Below are positions 49,338-59,047 of a DNA stretch of 64,000 bases, in pieces. Each line of letters begins with the position of its first letter. Within the stretch, counting starts at the first letter, position 1. The notes below the pieces were generated by a model that saw only the letters and a list, made by a program, of their open reading frames with translations, was not told the origin of the DNA and did no database searches. The translations under genes and the position numbers were made by a program. Source of the stretch: Methylohalomonas sp964522485 (GTDB lineage: Bacteria > Pseudomonadota > Gammaproteobacteria > Methylohalomonadales > Methylohalomonadaceae); the NCBI GenBank assembly GCA_964522485.1, contig CAZFUS010000003.1, forward strand, positions 1 through 64,000, read 5' to 3'.

Positions 49338-51170
49338 ATGGTCCAGCAGCCGTCAACACCTGTACCGATTCATGCGGTATTCCGGTCGCTTTGTTACGTA
49401 GGTCTGTTGCTTGCTGTCAGCCAGCCTGCTCTGGGCGCGGATGCCGTACGCTGGGGCGAGTGGCGTTTCCATTCCGGCGATGACCCGGCCTGGGCCAGTC
49501 CCGGCTTCGATGACAGTGACTGGCCGGTTATCAGAGTACCGGGCGACTGGCAGGCGCAAGGTTTTGATGCGCGCGCCGGCATGGGGTGGTATCGGGTCCA
49601 TTTCGAACTTCCGGCAGAGGCCCGGGGTTCGGATCTGGGGTTGATGCTGGGACATATCTTCAACGCCGATCAGGTATATCTGAACGGTATCCTGATCGGG
49701 GCAGAAGGTCACATCGGTAGCGACGCCGTCGAGGCCCACAGCAAGATCCGCGCATACCCGCTTCCGGGTACGGTGCTTCGCCCAGGGGATGATAATGTGC
49801 TGGCCGTACGCGTGATGAATACGGATTACACTGCCGGTATTGTCGGTGGACCGGTGGAGATCGGCAATTACGAAATGATCAGCATGGAGGCGCAGAGTGC
49901 CGGTGACCGGATCAAGATAATTCAGGCCATGATCATGGGTCTGTTTCTGGTGATTGGACTGTTTTGCGTGTTTTTATTTATCAACGGTCTGCGCGTTCGT
50001 TCCCATGTTTATTTCGGTCTGTTTCTGGTACTGATTATTATAGCGACCTTTCTCGATTCTCTGATCTTCTACGATTATGGTATGAAAACACCCTTCATCC
50101 AGCGCATTATTTACGCACTGGAGTACGCCGCCCCGATTGTCCTCTTGTTGTTTGTAGCAGCCTTGTCAGAAGCGCGTCTCAGTAAATGGGAACAGGGCGC
50201 AATCACCATCGTTGGCTTGCTGGCACTGTTGTCTCTGGTGCCCGCTTCCACTCTGGAGACTATTACTGCCGGTTACATCGATCAGCTGCATCTGGTCCGT
50301 ACCTGCTGGTATGCCACACTGATACTGACTGCGTTCATGGTCGGTCGTGCATTGCAGGCAGCGCGTCATGGTTTTACGGGCGGCGTCGTGATTGCCATTG
50401 CTATGACACTGCCACCCATCGGCGGCCTTTTGAGCCGTCATGCAGCGGTGTTGCCGGGCGGGATCGATCCGGTGCTGATCGGTTTCGTAGCCATGACCTT
50501 GTTATTGTTGTTTGCCAAGGCCGGGCGTTATTTTGAAATGACCCAGCGTCTGCAGTCGCTGACAGAGCATTTGACCAATGTGCAATCCATGGAACGCCAG
50601 CGGCTGGCACGCGATCTGCACGACAGTCTGGGGCAGAATCTGGTCAGCTTTCAGTTGAATCTGAAGATGACGGCCAGGCACGTTCAGCATCCATTATTGA
50701 ATAACATGCTGGATGAAGTCGCGACCTGCATCCGCCGGCTGGATGATACACTGCGCGGTCTGCGGCCGACGGAACTCGCCCGCAGCAACCTGGCCGGTGT
50801 GATTCAACAGCACACGCGTCGCATGAGTGAGAACAGTGGCGTGACCATCGAAGCCCGGGCGGATTGCCCTGATCAATTGCCTGACAAGATTAAGGAAAAC
50901 CTTTTCAATATCTTTCAGGAAGCACTGAACAACGCCATCAAACATGCCCGAGCCACTCATATCGATGTCGAACTACGGTATCAGGATCGCTCGCTCCTGC
51001 TATTGGTCCGCGATGACGGCATAGGCTTTGATACCGCCGCTGATCATGATGATTCGCTGGGCATGCTGACCATGCGTGAGCGCGCGCAGCTGATCAATGC
51101 CCTGTTTCAGGTCGACAGTGCCTCCGGACGCGGGACCAGTGTGAGAGTCGAGGTACCCCTGAATGATTAA
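49338..51170 (+). CDS. 7TM sensor histidine kinase (NarL-partner type)
   Basis: A 610-residue inner-membrane kinase. A signal sequence (about 14-32) is followed by a jelly-roll, galactose-binding-like periplasmic domain (WGEWRFHSGDDPAWASPGFD), then seven helices of the 7TMR-DISM type, and a HisKA_3 kinase: ERQRLARDLHDSLGQNLVSF (phospho-His), NIFQEALNNAIKHARA (N box), DDGIGFD and GMLTMRERA. The periplasmic domain suggests a carbohydrate-like ligand (family inference). The ATG at 49338 gives a proper signal sequence; the frame is open to a TTG at 49209. It overlaps the regulator gene by 8 bp. Confidence 0.85.
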   Translation: MVQQPSTPVPIHAVFRSLCYVGLLLAVSQPALGADAVRWGEWRFHSGDDPAWASPGFDDSDWPVIRVPGDWQAQGFDARAGMGWYRVHFELPAEARGSDLGLMLGHIFNADQVYLNGILIGAEGHIGSDAVEAHSKIRAYPLPGTVLRPGDDNVLAVRVMNTDYTAGIVGGPVEIGNYEMISMEAQSAGDRIKIIQAMIMGLFLVIGLFCVFLFINGLRVRSHVYFGLFLVLIIIATFLDSLIFYDYGMKTPFIQRIIYALEYAAPIVLLLFVAALSEARLSKWEQGAITIVGLLALLSLVPASTLETITAGYIDQLHLVRTCWYATLILTAFMVGRALQAARHGFTGGVVIAIAMTLPPIGGLLSRHAAVLPGGIDPVLIGFVAMTLLLLFAKAGRYFEMTQRLQSLTEHLTNVQSMERQRLARDLHDSLGQNLVSFQLNLKMTARHVQHPLLNNMLDEVATCIRRLDDTLRGLRPTELARSNLAGVIQQHTRRMSENSGVTIEARADCPDQLPDKIKENLFNIFQEALNNAIKHARATHIDVELRYQDRSLLLLVRDDGIGFDTAADHDDSLGMLTMRERAQLINALFQVDSASGRGTSVRVEVPLND

Positions 51171-51792
51171 AGTGCTTGTTGTGGATGATCACACTCTATT
51201 TCGCCAGGGTGTCATCAATTTGCTGAATCAGGTTGATGACGTTGACGTTGTCGGTGAGGCTGGCTCCGGTACCGACGCTTTGCAACTGGCCGCGGAGCTC
51301 ACACCTGATGTCATCGTTATGGATATCATGATGAAGGGCAGAGACGGGATCAGCACCACGCGCGAACTGCAGAATACCGGCAGCAGTGCGAAAGTCGTAC
51401 TGGTAACCATGTATCGTGAATGGCATTTCATCGAACGAGCGCGCAACGAGGCCAAGGTCGATGGCTACGTACTCAAGCAGGATGCGTTCGAGGACCTCGT
51501 TCATGCCGTACGGATGGTCGCAGATGGCGGAACGTTCTTCAGCCCGTCGCTGGCCAGTGAACTCGGTATTGATGCGGATGCGGCCGGAGGCGCCGCTTCT
51601 CTCACCGAGCGTGAGCGTCAGATTCTGGTGATGATTGCGGAAGGCTATAGTAGTCAGGCGATCGCCTCGCAGCTGTTTGTCAGTATCAAGACCGTCGAGA
51701 CGCACCGCCGGCATATCTCCCAGAAGCTGGATCTGCACGGACCGGCTGATTTTACCCGCTTCGCGATTAAGGTGGGTCTGGTTCAACCATGA
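51163..51792 (+). CDS. NarL/FixJ-family response regulator
   Basis: A 209-residue regulator: receiver domain with VLVVDDHTLFRQG, acceptor Asp in VIVMDIMMKGRDG and Lys in GYVLKQD, and a C-terminal LuxR-type helix-turn-helix (LTERERQILVMIAEGYSSQA, then SIKTVETHRRHISQKL). It should be phosphorylated by the kinase encoded by the overlapping upstream gene. Targets are unknown; the pair may serve the upstream envelope genes. Confidence 0.92.
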   Translation: MIKVLVVDDHTLFRQGVINLLNQVDDVDVVGEAGSGTDALQLAAELTPDVIVMDIMMKGRDGISTTRELQNTGSSAKVVLVTMYREWHFIERARNEAKVDGYVLKQDAFEDLVHAVRMVADGGTFFSPSLASELGIDADAAGGAASLTERERQILVMIAEGYSSQAIASQLFVSIKTVETHRRHISQKLDLHGPADFTRFAIKVGLVQP

Positions 51793-52110
51793 TCATGACG
51801 ATTTCAGTACGGATATTTCCAGACTGTCTAATACGCGTTTCCGTCGGTCCGGCAGCGACGGCATTTAATTTATACTGCCGGAGAAATTCGATCCTGTAGT
51901 TGCCTGCTTCTGGCGGTGCCGGATGGAGAACTTACCCTTATCGGTCGGTTGAGTCCTCTGCGCATAAGTCGGTAAATTATGATGGAACGCAGCCGGCGGA
52001 TTTCTTGTCTCAGTGTGTATTCGCCTGGGTTGACCATATTTTATGATGCTGATGGCAATATTCCCCGCCAAGCTTCACCTGTCGCGGATAACACGCTAGT
52101 CTGGTCGATT
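51793..52110. other. Gap before the CbbQ-like gene
   Basis: About 318 bp. It should contain the promoter of the CbbQ/CbbO-like pair; a TTGACC hexamer at 52030-52035 lacks a good -10 partner. An in-frame extension of the CbbQ-like gene begins at 51979 but does not look conserved. No hairpin or repeat stands out. Confidence 0.35.
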
Positions 52111-52920
52111 ATGAGCAGTGTCATCAGAACTGAAAACTATAGCATCCGCGAGGAACCCTACTATGAACCGCTCGGTGACGAGATAGCGGTATTCGAAGCA
52201 GCCTGGCGCAATCAATTGCCGGTGTTGCTGAAAGGTCCGACCGGTTGCGGCAAAACCCGCTTTATGGAATACATGAGCTGGTATCTGAAGCGGCCGATGA
52301 TCACGGTGTCCTGTCACGACGATTTGACTGCTTCGGACCTGGTCGGCCGCTACCTGGTCAAGGGTGGCGAGACAGTCTGGGTGGACGGACCGCTGACCCG
52401 TGCTGTGCGCAGCGGCAGTCTGTGTTATCTCGATGAAATTGTCGAGGCGCGCAAGGATACCACCGTGGTCATACATCCCCTGTGCGATGATCGGCGTCTG
52501 CTGCCAATCGACAAACTCGGAGAGATCGTTCCGGCGCCCCCGGAATTCTCATTGACGGTTTCCTACAATCCCGGCTATCAGAGTGTGCTCAAGGATCTGA
52601 AGCAGAGCACACGCCAGCGTTTTGTCGCGCTGGAATTCAGCTATCCACCGGCGGCACTTGAGGCAAAAGTCGTGATGAACGAATCCGGTGTCGATCAGGC
52701 TGCTGCGGAGCGTCTGGTACAGATTGCTCACATGACCCGGAACCTGAAAGACAATGGTCTGGAAGAAGGTGCGAGCACACGATTGCTGGTCAACGCCGGC
52801 AAACTCATGAGTGCCGGTGTCCTGGCGGCCAGCGCCTGCCATACCGCGATCGCCGAGGCACTGACGGACGATCCGGATATGCTGGCGGCGATCCGGGAAC
52901 TCATCGCGTCAGTGTATTAG
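52111..52920 (+). CDS. CbbQ/NirQ/NorQ-family MoxR AAA+ ATPase
   Basis: A 269-residue MoxR-type AAA+ protein: Walker A LLKGPTGCGKTRF (about 37-49), DLTASDLVGRYLVKGGETVW, Walker B SLCYLDEIVEAR, and FSLTVSYNPGYQS. This matches the CbbQ/NirQ/NorQ/GpvN group, which works with a VWA protein to activate metal enzymes: Rubisco for CbbQ/CbbO, nitric oxide reductase for NorQ/NorD. The VWA partner is encoded 114 bp downstream. The ATG at 52111 gives the family length; no ribosome site is obvious. Confidence 0.85.
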   Translation: MSSVIRTENYSIREEPYYEPLGDEIAVFEAAWRNQLPVLLKGPTGCGKTRFMEYMSWYLKRPMITVSCHDDLTASDLVGRYLVKGGETVWVDGPLTRAVRSGSLCYLDEIVEARKDTTVVIHPLCDDRRLLPIDKLGEIVPAPPEFSLTVSYNPGYQSVLKDLKQSTRQRFVALEFSYPPAALEAKVVMNESGVDQAAAERLVQIAHMTRNLKDNGLEEGASTRLLVNAGKLMSAGVLAASACHTAIAEALTDDPDMLAAIRELIASVY

Positions 52921-53034
52921 CTCATGGCTGAATAATTAGTAGACTGGCAACTCCAATCTCATGTTTCTGTTGTTTGACTGATTAGCTATGAACTGTCGGC
53001 AATTAACTATCACCTATTCGCTATAAGCCAGGTT

Positions 53035-55272
53035 ATGGACCCCGATTCCCGCTGGATTCTGAAAGAAATGGTCAGTCATCAGAGTGACGGTCTTCTGGCG
53101 TCCCTGGATTCCACCAGAGCGCCGACGGTCAGCCGCGCCCGCTGGCGCTGGGTGCAGGGACTGCTTACCAGGCACGCCGGTGGCGATCGCATTCTGCAGG
53201 CCCTGCAGCGGTTGAGCGAGGCCGAGCAATCGTTCGTCTTTCACTGGGTTGATGTCATCGCCCGCAGTGATACCGAGCTGGCGCGCGTTTTCGCCGGTCA
53301 GGCACCGGATGCATTGGCGTTGATGGATAAAGCCGGGGTTGAAGCCTGGCTGGTACGGGCCATGGACGCCTACGACAAGCGCGGCCTGGGCAAGGGCGTG
53401 GCGTCTCTCGAAGATCTTCATCGCTTCGCCAGCGACTATGCCAGGCGCCACATCCGGGCTCATCTGGATGAGCAACTGGCAATGCTGCAGCCGCTGATTA
53501 TCGGTCTGGGCGGCCGCCCGCTGACTATCGCCTATAATGAATCGAGCCGGCATTCGCCTGCCACCGCTTACACCGACAGTGAATCGATCCATCTGCCGGC
53601 TGCTGTGCATCACTTTACCGAAGCACGCCTGAACCGTCTGCTCCTGCTCGGTCAGACTGTGTTTCTGTGGGCACAGAACCGCTACGGCACCTGGCGGCTG
53701 CAGTCGCTGGAAAAACTAATGGGTCTGCCTCACCCGGAACGCAGTCAGGTTGTTTACGCCACGCTGGAACGCTTCCGTATCGAGGCCTGTCTTGCGCGCG
53801 ATCTGCCCGGTCTGCACCGTCATCTAGATGAACTGCAGGCACAGGGCGAGCGCATGTCTGAACTGAGCCCGGCCTGGCAGCAGGCGCGACAACGTCTGAG
53901 TGAACCGGAAGCCAGTGCCGATGACAGTCTGGATTGGATCCCCCGGCTGCGTGATGAGCCGCTGCCGGCGGTACCCTGTTACCAGGGCGGCATCCATCCG
54001 CAGCGAGTCCGGCAATTGCTGCTGAAACGGGTTGAACGCGAACGCCGGCAATTGCAGCAATCCTTAAGCGAACTGCGACAGCCCGTGCACGGCAGCCAGA
54101 CCGACGCCAACCAAAGCGAAGCCCGCACTGACGGGCAGAGCGAACAGCCTAGCGACCGGTTCTCCACTTCCCGGAGATCTGCTGATCGCGGTGGGCACGA
54201 GTACCGCCCGCAGCTCGAATACCAGGGCCGCAAAGTCAGAACACCGTCGGAAGTAAGGGGCTTGCTGACATCCATCCAGCAGGATCTGGGTGAGGTACCG
54301 GATGATTATCTGGCCGTCGGGGGGAATGACACGCCCTATGACGCTGATGCCGTGCAGGCCCGTGATCGCGATGATATCGCCGAGCCTTTACATTACGCCG
54401 AGGGCGCGCTTAGTTATCCGGAGTGGGATTACAATCGCCAGCGCTACCGCCGGGATTACTGCATCCTGCGCGAGCAGTCGGTCAGAGCCGGTGATCCCGG
54501 ATTCATTCAGCAGACGCTGCAGAAATACCGTGGCCCACTGAAATCGATCCGGCGCAGCTTCGAGGCCATCCTGGGTGAGGACCGGCTGCTCAGGCGCCAG
54601 TCGGAGGGCGAAGACATCGATATCGACGCGTTGATCGAGGCACAGGCGGATCTTCGCCGCGGGGTCGAAATGGACAATCGCGTCTACAGTCACCATCGCC
54701 GCATCGACCGCGATATTGCCGTCATGTTCATGGTTGACATGAGCGGTTCCACCCGGGGCTGGATCAACGACGCCGAACGCGAAGCGCTGGTGCTGCTATG
54801 CGAAGCGCTGGAAACGCTGGGTGACCGCTACGCCATCTACGGTTTTTCCGGCCGCACGCACAGCCGCTGCGCCATTTATCGCATCAAGCGTTTCGATGAA
54901 GCCTACGGTCATGACGTGCGCGGCCGTATCAGCGGCATCAGGCCGCAGACCTATACACGCATGGGTGTTGCCATCCGCCATCTCGGCGGCCTGCTGCGGC
55001 AGGTACCGGCGCGGACCAAGCTACTGGTGACACTGTCAGATGGCAAGCCGGAAGATTACGGCAGCTATCGCGGCCGTTACGGCATCGAGGACACTCGCCG
55101 GGCGCTGATCGAGGCGCGCCGCAACGGTATCCACGCTTTCTGTGTCACTATCGATCAGGAAGGCGGCGACTATCTGCCGCATATGTACGGTCCGGCCAAT
55201 TATGCGGTGATCGACCAGGTCGGCCAGTTACCGCTGAAGGTTGCCGACATCTACCGGCGGCTGACGACCTGA
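53035..55272 (+). CDS. CbbO/NorD-like VWA-domain protein
   Basis: A 745-residue cytosolic protein. The first 500 residues are helical and rich in Gln, Arg and Glu; the C-terminal 200 form a von Willebrand A domain with a full MIDAS: FMVDMSGSTRGW (DxSxS), the Thr of TYTRMG and LSDGKPEDY. The length is nearer CbbO (about 750-800) than NorD (about 620). With the MoxR ATPase upstream it should form a remodelling complex. Neither Rubisco nor nor genes lie in the window, so the client cannot be named here. Confidence 0.82.
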   Translation: MDPDSRWILKEMVSHQSDGLLASLDSTRAPTVSRARWRWVQGLLTRHAGGDRILQALQRLSEAEQSFVFHWVDVIARSDTELARVFAGQAPDALALMDKAGVEAWLVRAMDAYDKRGLGKGVASLEDLHRFASDYARRHIRAHLDEQLAMLQPLIIGLGGRPLTIAYNESSRHSPATAYTDSESIHLPAAVHHFTEARLNRLLLLGQTVFLWAQNRYGTWRLQSLEKLMGLPHPERSQVVYATLERFRIEACLARDLPGLHRHLDELQAQGERMSELSPAWQQARQRLSEPEASADDSLDWIPRLRDEPLPAVPCYQGGIHPQRVRQLLLKRVERERRQLQQSLSELRQPVHGSQTDANQSEARTDGQSEQPSDRFSTSRRSADRGGHEYRPQLEYQGRKVRTPSEVRGLLTSIQQDLGEVPDDYLAVGGNDTPYDADAVQARDRDDIAEPLHYAEGALSYPEWDYNRQRYRRDYCILREQSVRAGDPGFIQQTLQKYRGPLKSIRRSFEAILGEDRLLRRQSEGEDIDIDALIEAQADLRRGVEMDNRVYSHHRRIDRDIAVMFMVDMSGSTRGWINDAEREALVLLCEALETLGDRYAIYGFSGRTHSRCAIYRIKRFDEAYGHDVRGRISGIRPQTYTRMGVAIRHLGGLLRQVPARTKLLVTLSDGKPEDYGSYRGRYGIEDTRRALIEARRNGIHAFCVTIDQEGGDYLPHMYGPANYAVIDQVGQLPLKVADIYRRLTT

Positions 55273-55451
55273 CATTTTTTGCCAGTATCTTTTCTTTTTG
55301 GAAAGGCCATCTACACTCTGCAGCAGTGCTGCAAATATCCATTGCATTGCCGTAAGGTTTGTATATATTGCGCGCGTTCGTCGATCGGCGGTCGGCGAGC
55401 CCCTGCTACCCACCCACACAGGCTGAATCGCCTGAGGAGTATTGTCGAGTC

Positions 55452-57398
55452 ATGAACAAGGAACGTCGTCCACGTACACGGCGCCTGCGCACGCGTACTT
55501 TTGGTCCGGTGGCCGATCTGGAACACCATCTGCCGACAGAATGGTGGAAGGAGCTGTTTGATTCTTTATACCTGCGTACCGACGGTGACGTGGTCGAGAA
55601 CGAGGCCAATACCGTTGCTGAAATTGACACACTGATCGAGAACACCGGCGTCAAACAGACTGACCGCATACTCGATCTGTGCTGCGGCCAGGGCCGGCAC
55701 TGCATGGAACTGGCGCGCCGCGGGTTCAAACACATCACCGGTGTGGATCGTTCACGTTATCTGATTCGCCTCGCCAAACGCCGTGCGCGTAAACTCGGTT
55801 ACGACATCAGCTTCCATGAAGGTGACGCGCGCAAGCTGCGTCTGGCCGATGACAGTCTTGACTGCGTCATAATCATGGGTAACTCGTTCGGTTATTTCGA
55901 TGTCGAGGAGGCCGATGCGCGTGTGCTGCTTGAAATCAAGGATGTGCTGCGCAGTGGCGGTACGCTGGCTCTGGATCTGACCGACGGCGACTGGATGCGT
56001 GAGCATTTCGAACCGCGTTCGTGGGAATGGATCGATCAGAATTACTTTGTCTGCCGTGAGCGTTCACTGGCCGGTGACGGCCAGCGCCTGATCTCGCGTG
56101 AAGTCGTTGTCCACGCCGAGCGTGGCGTGATCGCTGATCAATTCTATGCGGAAAGACTTTATTCGCGCGAACGCATACAGGGCCTGCTGAAACACATCGG
56201 TTTCGAGAATATCCGCATCCACGACAACATCCGCGCCGAATCCGATCGGAATCAGGATCTCGGTATGATGGGCAACCGCATTTTTATTACCACGCGGGCG
56301 CCGCGCAAGGCGGCGGTACAGCCGGTGAAAGGCCGCAAGCCGACCGATGTGACCGTACTGCTGGGTGACCCGCGTCTGCCGGATATGGTCAAGAAGGGTG
56401 GTCAGTTCAATGAGGAAGACATCGATACGGTCAACAGGCTCAAGGATGCACTGGCCGAAGTCAGCGGTTATAGATTCCGTTATCTCGACAATCACGCGGT
56501 CATGATAGAGGACCTTAACAAGAACCCGCCGGCGTTCGTGTTCAATCTGTGTGACGAAGGCTACAATAACGACGCCTTCAAGGAACTGCACGTCCCGGCG
56601 TTGCTGGAAATGATTGAAATTCCCTACACTGGCGCGGGGCCAGCGTGTCTGGCGCATTGTTATGACAAGGCGCTGGTACGCGCTGTCGCCGAGAGTCTCG
56701 ACGTCCCGGTGCCGCTGGAAACCTACGTCCAGGCCGAGGATCAGTCGGCCACGCTGCCTTCCATATTTCCGGCGATCCTGAAACCCAACTTCGGTGATTC
56801 CAGTATCGGCATCACCCAGAACGCGGTCGTGCACAATCCGAATGAACTGATCGCGTATTTATCGAAACTGCATGAAACGTTACCGAACCGGCCAATCCTG
56901 GTACAGGAATTTCTGTCCGGCAACGAATTCAGCGTCGGCCTGGTCGGCAATCCGGAGCAGGGCCTGCGTGCGCTGCCGATCCTGGAAGTCGACTACAGTC
57001 AGCTGGATCAGTCGCTGCCGCGCATTCTCGGCTATGAGTCCAAATGGCTGCCGGATTCACCTTATTGGACCCAGATCCAGTACAAGGAGACCGAACTGTC
57101 GGAGAGCCAGCAGCGGCTGATGGTTGAATATTCCAATCGCCTGTTCGAACGATTAGGCTGCCGTGATTACGCGCGCTTCGACTTTCGCGCCGACATCCAT
57201 GGCAACATCAAGCTGCTGGAAGTCAATCCAAATCCGGGCTGGTGCTGGGACGGCAAGCAGAATCTGATGGCCGGTTTCGCCGGCATGCATTATGCCGATT
57301 TGCTGCAAGGGATTCTTGACGCCGCCGCCGAGCGCATCCGCCAGGCTCAGCGTAGTGCGGACAAGGAGGAAGAACTGGCCAGGGCGGGGGCAGCGTAG
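55452..57398 (+). CDS. Methyltransferase / ATP-grasp (D-Ala-D-Ala ligase-like) fusion
   Basis: A 648-residue two-domain protein. Residues about 50-270 are a SAM methyltransferase (ILDLCCGQGRHCMELARRG, HITGVDRSRYLIRL, CVIIMGNSFGYF). Residues about 290-620 are an ATP-grasp ligase resembling D-alanine-D-alanine ligase: FVFNLCDEGYNNDAF, PYTGAGPACLAHCYDK, PAILKPNFGDSSIGI, VQEFLSGNEFSVGL, and LLEVNPNPGW for metal binding. The two activities suggest synthesis of a methylated peptide or amide-linked metabolite (inference). Start at ATG 55452. It converges on an AspA/AstE-like peptidase gene. Confidence 0.85.
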   Translation: MNKERRPRTRRLRTRTFGPVADLEHHLPTEWWKELFDSLYLRTDGDVVENEANTVAEIDTLIENTGVKQTDRILDLCCGQGRHCMELARRGFKHITGVDRSRYLIRLAKRRARKLGYDISFHEGDARKLRLADDSLDCVIIMGNSFGYFDVEEADARVLLEIKDVLRSGGTLALDLTDGDWMREHFEPRSWEWIDQNYFVCRERSLAGDGQRLISREVVVHAERGVIADQFYAERLYSRERIQGLLKHIGFENIRIHDNIRAESDRNQDLGMMGNRIFITTRAPRKAAVQPVKGRKPTDVTVLLGDPRLPDMVKKGGQFNEEDIDTVNRLKDALAEVSGYRFRYLDNHAVMIEDLNKNPPAFVFNLCDEGYNNDAFKELHVPALLEMIEIPYTGAGPACLAHCYDKALVRAVAESLDVPVPLETYVQAEDQSATLPSIFPAILKPNFGDSSIGITQNAVVHNPNELIAYLSKLHETLPNRPILVQEFLSGNEFSVGLVGNPEQGLRALPILEVDYSQLDQSLPRILGYESKWLPDSPYWTQIQYKETELSESQQRLMVEYSNRLFERLGCRDYARFDFRADIHGNIKLLEVNPNPGWCWDGKQNLMAGFAGMHYADLLQGILDAAAERIRQAQRSADKEEELARAGAA

Positions 57399-57404
57399 CT
57401 GCGC

Positions 57405-57497
57405 GTGAATAGTGAATAGTGAATAGTTGGATAGAGGGAACTGAAAAGTTCCCGGTCGTTTCCAATTTCACTTCACACTTCACACTTCACACTTCAC
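57405..57497. repeat. Intergenic inverted repeat with GTGAATA heptamers
   Basis: Three tandem GTGAATA units (57405-57426) are opposed by tandem TTCACAC units up to 57497, with an inner perfect hairpin GGGAACT-GAAA-AGTTCCC at 57436-57453. The element fills the gap between two convergent genes and enters the stop codon of the right one. It may serve as a two-way terminator or be a mobile repeat. Confidence 0.65.
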
Positions 57498-58489
57498 GGT
57501 TTTATACCAAACGCCATCACTGGCATGCCTGGAAACACCACTGACGAATCAGCGTAGCCGAGGACAATGCCATCGGCCCTGGCGTGCAGTGTTTCCTGTG
57601 GTTTGCCGAAAGCGTTGTAGATTCGGGCGATGGGCTGGCCCTTCTGAACCACGCCGCCGGGTCTGGCCAGAAATCGGATAATGCCGCTGGTCGAGCTCCA
57701 TGGTTTATCGGTGTAGTTATATACGTCACTGTCGATATTTTCCGGCAATGGATAACGGTATTCACCCTGTGGTTCGGCACGGCTCAGTCCCAGTACCGTA
57801 AGCAGATTACATATGCTGTGTACGCCGACTTCGATATTGCGTTCGTTGACCACGTACGATTCCCCCATCTCCAGCGTCAAGGCGGCAATGCCGCGCACTA
57901 TCAGGCTGTAACTCAGCGTATTACGTACGATCTCGCCCTCGCGAATGATCAGCAGGCCGCAATTGTGGGCAAAATTCGTCACCGACTGATGCAGAGTCTC
58001 GGGTGCGTGTGCACCTACCGGATCCACAACGGCATAGGGTATTGAACGGATCCAGTCATTGTGCAAATCCACGACCAGGTCCGGTTCGGTCTCGACAATA
58101 CGATTAAAAATCTGCGCGGCAATGCGCTCACCCAGCGAACCGTGATCGTTGCCGGGGAAGGAACGGTTCAGATCCTCCTTGCTGAAAGAAATGCTGCGCG
58201 AAGCGGTTTCGAAACCGATCGGATTCATCAGCGGAAACGCATACACCGAACCGCACAGCAGACCGGTGCGCCGAATACGCTTGAAGATCTCCTGGATGAT
58301 AACGATGCCGCCGACTTCATCACCGTGGGCACAGGCAGTCAGCCACACTACCGGACCTTTTTTGTCCGAATGCGCCTGCATCAGCGGCAGCCGCCGACGC
58401 GACAGATCCGAGCCTGTCAGGATCTTCAGAAATGAATAGCGGACCCGTGTTTTATGGGGCCTGGCTTCACTACCGGCTGGTTTGTCCAT
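57494..58489 (-). CDS. AspA/AstE-family zinc peptidase or deacylase
   Basis: A 331-residue M14-like protein of the succinylglutamate desuccinylase/aspartoacylase family. Zinc ligands are in TACAHGDEVGG (His, Glu) and VVDLHNDW (His); the catalytic Glu is likely in LTLEMGESY. The C-terminal domain is a beta barrel as in aspartoacylases. Substrates are N-acylated or amide-linked amino acids. The ATG at 58489 is preferred to a GTG at 58534. Convergence with the ATP-grasp fusion gene suggests linked chemistry, though the two are not in one operon. Confidence 0.82.
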   Translation of the reverse strand: MDKPAGSEARPHKTRVRYSFLKILTGSDLSRRRLPLMQAHSDKKGPVVWLTACAHGDEVGGIVIIQEIFKRIRRTGLLCGSVYAFPLMNPIGFETASRSISFSKEDLNRSFPGNDHGSLGERIAAQIFNRIVETEPDLVVDLHNDWIRSIPYAVVDPVGAHAPETLHQSVTNFAHNCGLLIIREGEIVRNTLSYSLIVRGIAALTLEMGESYVVNERNIEVGVHSICNLLTVLGLSRAEPQGEYRYPLPENIDSDVYNYTDKPWSSTSGIIRFLARPGGVVQKGQPIARIYNAFGKPQETLHARADGIVLGYADSSVVFPGMPVMAFGIKP

Positions 58490-58549
58490 GTCATCAAGAT
58501 ACCCGAGTTGACAGTCATTTGTCTGCCGATTCACGGTAGAATCTTATGT

Positions 58550-59047
58550 ATGGCATTTGACTATTACAAACGCTTATCAAAGCGTAACCAGGCGGTATAC
58601 CGGCGCAGCGACGGACTCACAGAGGTAGCACTGAGCAGGCCCGAAGTTCTGCAGCCTGGTATTCCGGTACTGGAAAAAGCTTTGGCGAATGAAGACAGGC
58701 CGGCGGTAGAATTGGCCTGCCGTGGACTGTGTGTCGGTATCTGCGCCGATCTGGAGGTGGTGCCGGTAGCTGTGCGGGTACTGGCGGTACGCCCGCACAA
58801 TGACTACGCTGAATTGCATGGACTCTATGAGCCGGTGGATGGTCGTCGCCATGCCCGCATCAGTCTGTGGATGCGTACCGCCCGTCACAAGCGTGTGGTT
58901 GCTTTCCGCACATTTCTGCGCACGCTGCTACACGAGTACTGTCATCATCTGGACTACGAGCATTTCCGGCTGGCGCAGTCGTTTCACACGGAAGGGTTTT
59001 TCAAGCGCGAGTCATCGTTGTTCAAGCAATTAGTGAATAGTGAATAG
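58550..59047 (+). CDS. SprT-like metal-binding protein
   Basis: A 165-residue protein with a zincin-like motif TLLHEYCHHLDYEHF near residue 125 (HExxH followed by a third His), preceded by strand VVAFRTFLRTLL. This resembles SprT-type or small putative metallopeptidase domains, but the C-terminal zinc ribbon of SprT is absent. No signal peptide. Function unknown. Its last codons enter a GTGAATA repeat (59033-59049), so the C-terminus LVNSE may be repeat-derived. Confidence 0.65.
   Translation: MAFDYYKRLSKRNQAVYRRSDGLTEVALSRPEVLQPGIPVLEKALANEDRPAVELACRGLCVGICADLEVVPVAVRVLAVRPHNDYAELHGLYEPVDGRRHARISLWMRTARHKRVVAFRTFLRTLLHEYCHHLDYEHFRLAQSFHTEGFFKRESSLFKQLVNSE

Noticed and set aside
56064..56834. 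Minus-strand open frame of 256 codons
   Set aside because: Antisense to the ATP-grasp fusion gene; no recognisable motif.
57405..57497. Tandem heptamers considered as a CRISPR array
   Set aside because: Units are 7-8 bp with no spacers of uniform length and no cas genes nearby.
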